Below are positions 1-5,220 of a stretch of DNA of 6,830 nt, one piece after another. The position numbers were made by a program, and so were the translations under genes. The stretch spans positions 687,784 through 694,613 of the forward strand of contig CP058705.1 in the NCBI GenBank assembly GCA_013414705.1, written 5' to 3'. Positions within the stretch are counted from its first letter, which is position 1; each line of letters begins with the position of its first letter. The stretch is from Defluviicoccus sp. GTDB taxonomy: Bacteria; Pseudomonadota; Alphaproteobacteria; Rhodospirillales; Defluviicoccaceae. The notes beneath the pieces were generated by a model. It had not been told where the DNA came from. It ran no database searches and was given only the letters and a program-made list of their open reading frames with translations.

Positions 1-480
1 GGGGAACTCGCTCAGGCCCGTTCCGAACTGCAATACCGTCGCTCGCTGATGGGTGACAGCGCGCCGCTGATCACCTCGCTCCGCTCGAAGATCGCCTCGA
101 TCAGCAGCGAGATCGAGCGCGTCCGCAAGCAGGCGACCACGGGTCGCCGCGGCGCGGATGCTGCGCCCGGAACAGCGGACCACCCATCAGCAGACGGCCG
201 CGCTGCGCTGACCAGCGTGCTGTCGGGCTTCGAGGAGGCGCAGGCGGAGCTCGCCATCTCCGAGGAATATTACAAGAGTGCGCTCCGCTACCTGGAGGAG
301 GCACGGGCGCAGGCTGACCGCCAGCAGGTCTACGTGGCCACGATCGTCGCACCGCACGAGGCCGAAGAGTCCCGCTACCCGCTGCGTATCCAGTTCATCG
401 TGTTTGCCATCGTGGTGGCGGGGATTGTCTGGGGTCTCGTGATGCTGATCGCCTTTTCGATCCGGGATCATGTGATGTAG
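1..480 (+). CDS. Capsule polysaccharide export inner-membrane protein, KpsE/CtrB/BexC type (C-terminal part)
   Basis: The reading frame is open from base 1, so this is the last 159 residues of a longer gene that starts before the window. Proteins of this family sit in the inner membrane, project a coiled coil into the periplasm and work with the capsule ABC transporter and outer-membrane channel. Visible here are a long charged, Ala/Glu/Arg-rich helical stretch (about residues 1-110, coiled-coil-like), then the segment QQVYVATIVAPHEAEESRYP, which resembles the proline-containing motif just before the last membrane helix in this family. A strongly hydrophobic helix follows (about residues 131-152), then a short basic cytoplasmic tail ending IRDHVM. 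A Wzz-like chain-length regulator is the alternative. The next gene starts 46 bases downstream on the same strand, which fits a capsule operon. Confidence 0.75.
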   Translation, partial: GELAQARSELQYRRSLMGDSAPLITSLRSKIASISSEIERVRKQATTGRRGADAAPGTADHPSADGRAALTSVLSGFEEAQAELAISEEYYKSALRYLEEARAQADRQQVYVATIVAPHEAEESRYPLRIQFIVFAIVVAGIVWGLVMLIAFSIRDHVM

Positions 481-526
481 GGCCGGCCGGTGCACAGCAT
501 CTTCGCCGCCCTTGCTTGAGGATGAG

Positions 527-1240
527 ATGGCAACCTTGCTTGTTCTCGGATCGAAACCATCGCCGTGTCTGCCGCGGGCGCGGGACTTCGATGCGCTCGC
601 CTGCGCCAACGCTTCGGTCGCGTCAGCAGCACAGCTTCGGCTACCGGCACCAGAACTCACGGCAATGAGCGCGTTCATCACCAACGGCAGTGAACTTGGC
701 CGCCGACAACTGCTGGCGCTGCATGGTCTTTCCACGCGTACGGTCATCTATGTTCCGCATCGCGTTCGTGGCCGGACCATGGTCAAGCGACTGGCAAAGC
801 GGCTGCAGGCCTGGCGACAGCATCCGCTGGTGCTGAAGTGGTCGCTGCACCGGGCCGGGTTCCGCTACGAGGCGTTCCGGTATTACGATCCCGGCTATTA
901 TCGACAGTTGGCCATCGACCTCGCCGATGCGGACGAGGCGCTGAGGCGGCAGATCGAGGTGAAGAGCCCGTCCACGGGCGTAATCGCTCTGCTGCTCGGC
1001 CTCGCCGACGGCCGTTTCGACCGCTTCATCCTCTCCGGCTTCAGCTTCGAACGCACCCAGGCGTTCGCCGGCGATGGCGCCCAGCCATGCGACGCCAAGG
1101 GGCGCGAGGTGAACGGATCCAGTCCCCACACCCGGACCGATTTGGCGCTGCTGCGCCGACTGCACCAGAAGCGCGGGTGCGTGTTCACCACCGAGGCACA
1201 AGCTGCCGATCGCGCATTGCTGCCACTGATACCCGTCTGA
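527..1240 (+). CDS. Putative sialyltransferase-superfamily-like protein of a capsule locus
   Basis: A 237-residue soluble protein. I chose the ATG at 527 because GAGG at 518-521 lies 5 bases upstream; a TTG at 512 in the same frame would place that site inside the gene. The N-terminus is a short beta strand and glycine turn (MATLLVLGSKPSP) followed by DALACANAS (residues 22-30) and NGS (53-55). The most telling part is SPSTGVIALLLGLADG (147-162), leading into a beta strand and GFSFE (171-175), then HTRTD (201-205). The PSTG helix, a strand ending in GF/GxD, and a later His resemble the GT29/GT42 sialyltransferase fold. That is motif recognition, not an alignment. Its place behind a capsule export gene supports a glycan-related role. 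No signal peptide or membrane helix is visible. The substrate is unknown, and it could be a non-catalytic relative. Confidence 0.5.
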   Translation: MATLLVLGSKPSPCLPRARDFDALACANASVASAAQLRLPAPELTAMSAFITNGSELGRRQLLALHGLSTRTVIYVPHRVRGRTMVKRLAKRLQAWRQHPLVLKWSLHRAGFRYEAFRYYDPGYYRQLAIDLADADEALRRQIEVKSPSTGVIALLLGLADGRFDRFILSGFSFERTQAFAGDGAQPCDAKGREVNGSSPHTRTDLALLRRLHQKRGCVFTTEAQAADRALLPLIPV

Positions 1241-1299
1241 GGGCACCGTCACAGCAACGTTGGCTTGCTTCGTTGGCGCGCGCAGCCTCCAAGGAAGCC

Positions 1300-1505
1300 G
1301 CCGGTCCCGTATGCTCAACACCGGTGTTGGCGCAGATGGCGTTGGTGCAGAAATAGTGGATGACGGCGTGTTGGCCGGGAACACTCCGAATCCGATTCAG
1401 GCCGGCCGTGATAAGAGGATGGCGTCGAGCAGCCAGTGGAGGTTGTTCTCGATCGCCCAGTGGCCGCGGATCACCGCGGCGGCGTCTGCCGCGGAAAAGG
1501 CGCGG
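1300..1505 (-). pseudogene. ISAs1-family (H-repeat type) transposase, C-terminal remnant
   Basis: On the minus strand about 1501 down to 1415 reads TRAFSAADAAAVIRGHWAIE followed by NNLHWLLDAIL. This matches the hallmark IRGHWxIENxLHW block of ISAs1-family transposases, which holds the last catalytic Glu. The frame is then lost by an indel near 1410 (LSRPA then a stop). It can be followed in another frame as LNRIRSVPGQHAVIHYF (about 1400-1345), which resembles the RVRxGxxPENxAVxRHxAL segment that normally follows. No N-terminal part, inverted repeats or flanking duplication could be found, so this is a decayed scrap and not an active element. The left limit (about 1300) is uncertain. Confidence 0.7.
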
Positions 1506-1523
1506 GTTCAGACGAAGTTCTCC

Positions 1524-1543
1524 GGACGATCTGACCGTCGTCC
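1524..1543 (+). promoter_or_regulatory. Inverted repeat just upstream of the small gene's ribosome binding site
   Basis: GGACGA (1524-1529) and TCGTCC (1538-1543) are perfect inverted copies around an 8-base loop. TTCT before and AGAA after (with a CC bulge) extend the pairing. The right arm abuts AGAAGGAG, the ribosome binding site of the gene starting at 1556. It could be an operator or a hairpin that limits translation. The function is inferred. Confidence 0.35.
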
Positions 1544-1555
1544 AGAAGGAGCACG

Positions 1556-1735
1556 ATGAGAAGCCTGCCAACACCAGCACCCGCGGCGGCGCGCCAGCTC
1601 AGCATGCCGTTCGACACCGGAACACTGCACGGGATGAGCCGCACCGAGCGCAGCCAGTCCCTGGCGCGGATGGCCCGCCTGCTGCTGGAAGCAGCCGGCG
1701 CCTCGGTCGAGGAGTACAGCGATGACGAGCGCTGA
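1556..1735 (+). CDS. Small conserved-type protein preceding a serine recombinase
   Basis: A 59-residue protein with an excellent start: AAGGAG at 1546-1551 and ATG at 1556. The sequence MRSLPTPAPAARQLSMPFDT is followed by a helix-forming segment (SRTERSQSLARMARLLLEAA, about residues 29-48) and an acidic end VEEYSDDER. From memory, small proteins of this style (RQLxMPF near the start, a LARxLLEAAG helix, an acidic tail) sit directly in front of large serine recombinases on alphaproteobacterial plasmids and islands; no search was made. Its stop overlaps the recombinase start by 14 bases, which suggests translational coupling. No enzyme motif is present; a small accessory or regulatory factor is a guess. 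The gene itself looks intact although its partner is cut. Confidence 0.65.
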   Translation: MRSLPTPAPAAARQLSMPFDTGTLHGMSRTERSQSLARMARLLLEAAGASVEEYSDDER

Positions 1736-1813
1736 TCTCCTGCCGGCCGCGGTGCTGAAACGCAAGACTGTGGTCTATGTTCGGCAGTCCACCCAGGCGC
1801 AGGTCCAGAGCAA
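1722..1813 (+). pseudogene. Large serine recombinase (resolvase/invertase family), N-terminal stub cut by IS3
   Basis: The start ATG at 1722 lies inside the end of the preceding small gene. The first 30 residues contain the serine-recombinase signature KTVVYVRQSTQAQVQS. Y19, R21 and the catalytic nucleophile S23 form the YxRxS motif near the usual position in the resolvase domain. In intact relatives this is followed by a stretch like NLESQRRQ; here the frame runs into the end of an IS3 element at 1814 and continues as meaningless sequence. The remaining several hundred residues (rest of the catalytic domain, recombinase and zinc-ribbon domains) do not appear on the other side of the insertion, so the gene is not merely interrupted but lost from this window. 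It cannot be functional. Confidence 0.8.
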
Positions 1814-1839
1814 TGATCTTCCCCGGAGAAGTGGACGCC
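1814..1839 (+). repeat. IS3 terminal inverted repeat, orfB-side end
   Basis: Begins TGATCTTCCCCGGAGAAG and ends GGACGCC. It pairs with the end at 4594-4619, and lies 3 bases before the orfB stop codon (1843-1845 on the minus strand). Confidence 0.75.
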
Positions 1840-1842
1840 GGG

Positions 1843-2632
1843 TTATGCGGCCTGTAGCTCTGGCTGCTCGGGAGTGCGGTATCCGAGGGCGGAGTGGAGC
1901 CGCTGACGGTTGTAGTATGCTTCGATGTAGGCGAACAGGCCACGCCGAGGCACCTTGCGGCACCAGCCATCCTAAACGGTCGATCGCTGTGAGGGTCAGG
2001 CCGCCCGGGAACAGCTGGCCGGTGCACACTTACTGTCGGAGTGGTAGATCAATCCGCGCCCCCGAACGGTGTTGTGGGCCGCTGCCGCTGGATCGCCATC
2101 GTCAGCGCGGCGATTGCCAACTCCTGGCGCAGGTGATCGCGCATCGCCCATCCGACCGGCTTGCGGGTGAACAGGTCGAGGACGCCGCAGAGATACAGCC
2201 AGCCCTCGTGCGTCGGGATGCAGCTGATGTCGGTCCGCCAGATTTCATTCGGCCGGCTGGCGAGAAAGGTCTGGCCGAGGAGATTGGCGGCGATGGGCAG
2301 GCCGTGGTTGCTGTCGGTGGTGACGACCCGAAACCGGCGGTGTATCGCCGCGCGGATGCCGTGGCGGCGCATCAGCCGCTCGATGCGGCCGCGGCCGACC
2401 GAGCGACCTTCGGCCCCCGCAAAGCGGCGTGGATGCGCGGCGCGCCGTAGCGACGACGGTGCTGCGCGTGGATCCGCCGGATGTCGGCCAACAGAGCCCG
2501 GTTCGCCGCCGCCCTGGCACGTTCCGGTCGACCTCGCCGCGCGGAGTAGCCGCTGGCTGAAACCTCCCGTGCGTCGCACAGTACGCGCACCGGCCACGTG
2601 TCGCGCTGATCCTCGATACAGTGGAACCTCAT
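1843..2632 (-). pseudogene. IS3-family transposase OrfB (DDE integrase domain), frameshifted and internally deleted
   Basis: The start ATG at 2632 overlaps the orfA stop as ATGA. The first frame (to about 2420) reads MRFHCIEDQRDTWPVRVLCD and then the typical RRYGAPRIHAALR helix-turn-helix region. At a run of five G near 2420 the frame changes to GRSVGRGRIERLMRRHGIRA and onward through EIWRTDISCIP (first catalytic Asp, TDIS) and VLDLFTRKPVGWA. A second frameshift near 2055 is followed by GLIYHSD (second catalytic Asp). The segment that should hold the third catalytic residue (DNAPMESFF-type) is missing. Only about 85 unrelated bases separate HSD from the true C-terminal end, [20 protein letters not shown], ending at a TAA (1845-1843). 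It is inactive: two frame changes plus loss of the catalytic Glu region. Confidence 0.85.
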
Positions 2633-2668
2633 TTCGGCGGTTCCGAGAAGATGGCCACAGTTTTCCTA
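2629..2668 (-). pseudogene. IS3 orfA, 3' end separated by the IS110 insertion
   Basis: Read on the minus strand in the orfA frame this encodes KTVAIFSEPPK and a TGA that overlaps the orfB ATG (ATGA). KTVAIFSEPPK followed by MRF is the usual junction between the two IS3 reading frames. It is joined to the 5' part (4557-4277) only when the 1608-base IS110 element is removed; the joined gene is then 106 codons plus stop with no frame break. Confidence 0.8.
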
Positions 2669-4003
2669 AGAAACACTGTTCGCGGTCGGCGCAGGAGCCA
2701 TCTCCTGCAGGACGTACCCCAGCGACTTCGCCCGCCGTTGGAGGTTGCCGAGCACGCGCCGCCGGTAGCGCTCCTCGTAGAAGGACGCGCCGGGATCAGT
2801 GTAGTCCATGCCGTGGCGAAGGGCGTTGTAGAACAGCACGGCGATCTTCCGAGCGGTGGCGGTCACCGCCTTTGCTTTGCCGATACGAGCCGACAAGCGG
2901 CGATAGAAGGCGCCGAGCGCCGTTTCGGTGCGCCCGACGGTGACCGCGGCGAGCCGGAGCAGTGCTGCCACCCGGCTGCTGGAGCGCCGGGTTCTCGACG
3001 ACAGCACCTTCCCACCGGAGATCTTGTTGCCCGGCGCCAGGCACAGCCAGGACGTGAAGTGCTTGGCGCTCGGCCACGCCGAAAGGTCGGTTCCGCATTC
3101 GCCGACCAGCTTGAGCGCCAAATAAGGGCCCAGCCCGTGGATCTGCGTCAGGTCGATGCCAAGCACGGCCCAGAGAGCCTCACGCACGGCGAACGCCGGG
3201 GCGTTGGGCTGCCGGGTGTTGTGACGAGCGGCGGGAAGTGGCTTGGCCGGCTTGGCGCTGGTCGCCCGCAACCGCTCGAGGACGACCTCGATCCGCGTGT
3301 CACACGCTGCGACCTTCCCTTGATAGACGTCGTACAACTCCACCGCCTGCGCCAGCGCAAAGAGGTGCTCTTCGCGATCATTGCCGATCAGGGCCTGGCG
3401 GACCGTTTCGGCCGACGCACGGCAGCGGCGGTCCCGGTAGGCGGCCAGTCTGTCCGGATCACGTTCGCCAGCGACGATCGCGCGGATGATGCGCATCCCG
3501 GTCACGCCAGTGATGTCGGCGACGACGTGATGAATCTGCAAATTCATCTGCGTCAGCGCCTTCTGCATGTGCTGGATGTGTGCCGCCGCGACGTCGAGTA
3601 ACCGCTCGCGTTGGCGCAAATACGCGCGCAAGGCGGCAATCTCGCCCTGTGGCCGAAAGCTGCCGCGCAAAAGGCCGTACTCATGGAGACGCTGCAGCCA
3701 CGCGGCGTCGCTGACGTCGGTCTTACGCCCCGGGACGTGCTTGGCGTCCCGCGCATTCACCAGCATAACCTCGAACCCACGCTGCTCGAGGATCTCGTAA
3801 ACCGGGATCCAGTAGACCCCGGTCGACTCCATGGCGACTGTCCGCACGCCGCAGTGTGCGAACCAGTCGGCCAGGCGATGCAGGTCGACGGTAAATGTTC
3901 CGAACGTGCGCACCGGCTCCGCGGCGCGGCCCGGACCAACCGCCGCTACGTGCATCGTCGCGCCGACGTCGATCGCCGCGGCATCTGGGTGAACGGGTGA
4001 CAT
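2666..4003 (-). CDS. IS110-family transposase (DEDD, RuvC-like, with C-terminal Transposase_20 domain)
   Basis: A 445-residue recombinase that would move the element with the help of a bridge RNA. The N-terminal RuvC-like domain shows AAIDVGATMHVAAV (D12), VAMESTGVYW (E59) and GRKTDVSDAAWLQ (D96, D99), the DEDD catalytic set. The coiled-coil region is about residues 120-250. The C-terminal domain has IHGLGPYLALKLVGECG (from about 288), LCLAPGNKISGGKVLSSRTR with the conserved Ser at S329, and an intact end. I place the start at the ATG at 4003 because conserved sequence begins at once (SPVHPDAAAID). The frame is open further, to an ATG at 4117. A stronger ribosome binding site (AGGAGGG, 4053-4047) serves an ATG at 4038 in a different frame. 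The stop codon TAG at 2668-2666 appears to lie in the target DNA. No frameshift is visible within the gene, so it may be active. Confidence 0.9.
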   Translation of the reverse strand: MSPVHPDAAAIDVGATMHVAAVGPGRAAEPVRTFGTFTVDLHRLADWFAHCGVRTVAMESTGVYWIPVYEILEQRGFEVMLVNARDAKHVPGRKTDVSDAAWLQRLHEYGLLRGSFRPQGEIAALRAYLRQRERLLDVAAAHIQHMQKALTQMNLQIHHVVADITGVTGMRIIRAIVAGERDPDRLAAYRDRRCRASAETVRQALIGNDREEHLFALAQAVELYDVYQGKVAACDTRIEVVLERLRATSAKPAKPLPAARHNTRQPNAPAFAVREALWAVLGIDLTQIHGLGPYLALKLVGECGTDLSAWPSAKHFTSWLCLAPGNKISGGKVLSSRTRRSSSRVAALLRLAAVTVGRTETALGAFYRRLSARIGKAKAVTATARKIAVLFYNALRHGMDYTDPGASFYEERYRRRVLGNLQRRAKSLGYVLQEMAPAPTANSVS

Positions 4004-4276
4004 CTCCCGTCGAGGGCGGAACGCTTCGCGTGAGACATGGCCTGGACCCTCCTGCGACGAATTCGGCAAAGAGGGGCTGGGCTGTGCGAAAGAAATCAAT
4101 TTCCTAATCGGGATCACCGGGCGGCGTCACCACTCTCAAGTCCGCAACAGACCATGGACCACGTTTTTTACGGGGTCATCTGCCACCAAAAACAGACGGC
4201 CGCTCCCTCGGTTGCCGAAGATACTTCAGCCAGTTTCTCCGGCCGCAGGCGGAACAACGCTCAGCGACCGTTTTCT
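2669..4276 (-). mobile_element. IS110-family insertion sequence nested in the IS3 orfA
   Basis: The limits come from the junctions. On the minus strand the upstream side reads GATATTCT then AGAAAACGGTC, and the downstream side reads CAGTGTTTCT then TAGGAAAACTG; the four bases TTCT are shared. Removing one 1608-base unit gives GATATTCTTAGGAAAACTG, which restores the IS3 orfA frame. A CT-containing shared core with no longer duplication fits IS110-type insertion. The two ends are loosely inverted copies (AGAAAACGGTCGC against AGAAACACTGTTCGC). The element has a 273-base non-coding leader, one transposase gene and essentially no sequence after it. This layout (long leader before the gene) fits the IS110 group and not IS1111. 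Confidence 0.85.
4140..4276 (-). ncRNA. Candidate IS110 bridge RNA in the element's non-coding leader
   Basis: IS110 elements of this layout are known to encode a bridge RNA between the left end and the transposase gene. On the minus strand this leader has strong stem-loops. CGGCCG (4245-4240) pairs with CGGCCG (4202-4197), enclosing GCTGAAG-TAT-CTTCGGC (4230-4214), with unpaired strands on both sides that could hold guides. A second stem, GACCCCGT-AAAAA-ACGTGGTC (4177-4157), has one mismatch. One unpaired strand contains AGAAAC, resembling the element's own end (AGAAAAC). Structure and position support the call; guide assignment and exact RNA ends are inferred. Confidence 0.45.
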
Positions 4277-4557
4277 AGAATATCTCTTTCCATCCGCAAC
4301 CGTTCGACCTCCCGGCGAAGGCGGACGATCTCGGCGGACTGGTCACCGGGACCGCCAGCCTGCGGGGGCGTCGCTTGCGTGTCGGGGCGCCTCGACGCCC
4401 CCGCAGGCATTCCGACAGCGGTGCGCCATCGCCGTAACATCGACGGTTGAATACCCAGCTCCTCGGCGATCTGCATCAGCGGCCGGCCGCTCGACGCCAA
4501 CAGCGCTACGGCCTCCCGCTTGAACTCATCCGTGAAACTCCGACGCAGTTTCGTCAT
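4261..4557 (-). pseudogene. IS3-family transposase OrfA, 5' part interrupted by IS110
   Basis: The start ATG at 4557 follows a good ribosome binding site (GGAAGG, 6 bases upstream). The protein opens MTKLRRSFTDEFKREAVALL, continues QIAEELGIQPSMLRRWRTAV (the OrfA helix-turn-helix, about residues 29-48), then a Pro/Gly-rich linker, and ends in a leucine-zipper-like helix, AEIVRLRREVERLRMERDIL (about 75-94). These are the standard parts of IS3 OrfA, which binds the inverted repeats and is fused to OrfB by ribosomal frameshifting. True orfA coding ends at 4277; the last codons (ENGR, stop at 4261) are read from the inserted IS110 element. An in-frame upstream ATG at 4605 lies within the terminal repeat region and is unlikely to be used. 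Confidence 0.85.
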
Positions 4558-4593
4558 CAAACACCTTCCAGCCCCTTCCCGGAGCGTAGCAAA

Positions 4594-4619
4594 GGTGTCC
4601 ATCAATTCGGGGAGGATCA
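4594..4619 (-). repeat. IS3 terminal inverted repeat, orfA-side end
   Basis: On the minus strand it begins TGATCCTCCCCGAATTGATG and ends GACACC. It pairs with the end at 1814-1839. It lies 36 bases upstream of the orfA start codon. Confidence 0.75.
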
Positions 4620-4651
4620 GCCTTTCGCTTTACCCTTTCGGTACACCGACG

Positions 4652-4806
4652 ATGCTCCCATTCCTGCCCGAGCAGATTGAGCAATGGCCGATCGCGCGGC
4701 TGAAGCCGTATGCGCGCAACGCGCGGACACACTCCGACGATCAGGTCGCCAAGATCGCCGCCTCGCTGGTCGAGTACGGCTGGACGGCGCCGGTGATGGT
4801 GGCCGG
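4652..4806 (+). pseudogene. ParB-like nuclease-domain protein, N-terminal fragment
   Basis: From the ATG at 4652 the frame reads MLPFLPEQIEQWPIARLKPY, then ARNARTHSDDQVAKIAASLV and EYGWTAPVMVAG. This is the opening of the ParB/Srx fold as found in phage and plasmid proteins, often fused to DNA methyltransferases: a W/L-P-I-x-x-L-x-P-Y-x-x-N-x-R-x-H-x-x-x-Q-V start, then helix and FGW-type turn. After residue 51 or so the resemblance ends, and the frame stops at 4868-4870. The usual continuation (DGxGRLxAA catalytic loop and beyond) is absent. There is no good ribosome binding site; the natural 5' end may have been removed by the IS3. It begins only 33 bases from the IS3 end, so it belongs to the rearranged right flank. 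Confidence 0.65.
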
Positions 4807-5095
4807 CACCGCCGCGCCGACAGATGGCACCCAGTTCAGGATTGATGGAGTGAGCCTTGGCCACTGCTGATCAGGTCGCCGCCCGGATCAAAACGCCCTG
4901 TTCCAGACCCTGCAGGCATCGAGCGATGTCACCAAGCCCGTCACTTACAGCATACTGATCAAACCGGAGGCTCGTGCATAAGTCTTTGCTGGATATCGAC
5001 GGCCTGAAGCAACTGGTCTGTGCCATGGCCAAATTTTCAATCGACGCGTAACTCCAGCTGGTCCTCGAACAGCTCGTTGCCGCACCCGACGTAAC
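4807..5095 (+). other. Decayed coding remnants of unknown origin
   Basis: No intact gene is seen here. Two stretches look like broken coding sequence. From a TTG at 4857, LATADQVAARIK would continue as NALFQTLQASSDVTKPVTYS and ILIKPEARA (stop at 4979-4981) if one A were restored in the AAAA run near 4900. After that, HKSLLDIDGLKQLVCAMAKF SIDA ends at a TAA (5049-5051) and stays open in the same frame as LQLVLEQLVAAPDVTN. A GTG at 4974 with GGAGG 3 bases upstream could start this 25-codon piece, but it is too short to trust. I recognise no family. Confidence 0.3.
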
Positions 5096-5175
5096 AAACT
5101 ACCCTATAGCCACATATTATCATTAAAATAAGATGCAAACGTCATTGCGCCACGTATTTTCTCGCCGCATTTTGT

Positions 5176-5205
5176 TTGAAATAGCTTGGTAAGGTCGCCT
5201 ATGTT
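5176..5205 (+). promoter_or_regulatory. Candidate sigma-70 type promoter for the serine hydrolase
   Basis: TTGAAA (5176-5181) and TATGTT (5200-5205) are separated by 18 bases, in a clearly AT-rich island (about 5090-5220) within GC-rich DNA. The predicted transcript would begin near 5212. Only sequence resemblance supports it. Confidence 0.4.
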
Positions 5206-5220
5206 GTTGCATTAATGTGA

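Larger units (their letters stand above)
1814..4619 (-). mobile_element. IS3-family insertion sequence, itself interrupted by an IS110-family element
   Basis: The ends are imperfect inverted repeats: TGATCTTCCCCGG at 1814 and, reading inward from 4619 on the minus strand, TGATCCTCCCCGA. I count 19 of 26 positions matching, including a shared TGGACRCC block. They start and end in the TG...CA typical of IS3 elements. Inside are orfA (minus, from 4557) and orfB (minus, 2632-1843). Subtracting the 1608-base inner element leaves about 1198 bases, a normal IS3 size. No target duplication is visible: the flanks are AGCAA on the left and GCCTT on the right. The left flank is a recombinase gene and the right flank a ParB-like gene, so DNA was deleted or rearranged at one end after insertion. 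orfB is broken, so the element is not autonomous. Confidence 0.85.

Noticed and set aside
641..1384. 247-codon minus-strand open frame
   Set aside because: It lies opposite the gene at 527-1240 and has low-complexity Ser/Thr/Pro and Gln-rich sequence; the plus-strand gene has the better start and coherent motifs.
2161..3601. Long plus-strand open frames over the insertion sequences
   Set aside because: They are antisense to the IS3 orfB and IS110 transposase, whose motifs are unmistakable on the minus strand. The plus-strand proteins are Arg/Pro/Ala-rich without recognisable domains, as expected of GC-rich shadow frames.
4157..4177. Hairpin with a T run in the loop read as a rho-independent terminator
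   Set aside because: The T or A run is inside the loop, not after the stem.
4197..4245. Stem-loop read as a transcription terminator for the IS3 or IS110 gene
   Set aside because: No run of T follows on either strand at the stem. It lies in the transposase leader, where bridge RNA structure is the better explanation.
4974..5051. 25-codon gene starting GTG with GGAGG upstream
   Set aside because: The spacing of 3 bases is too short, the frame stays coding-like past its stop, and it overlaps another broken frame. A remnant is more likely.
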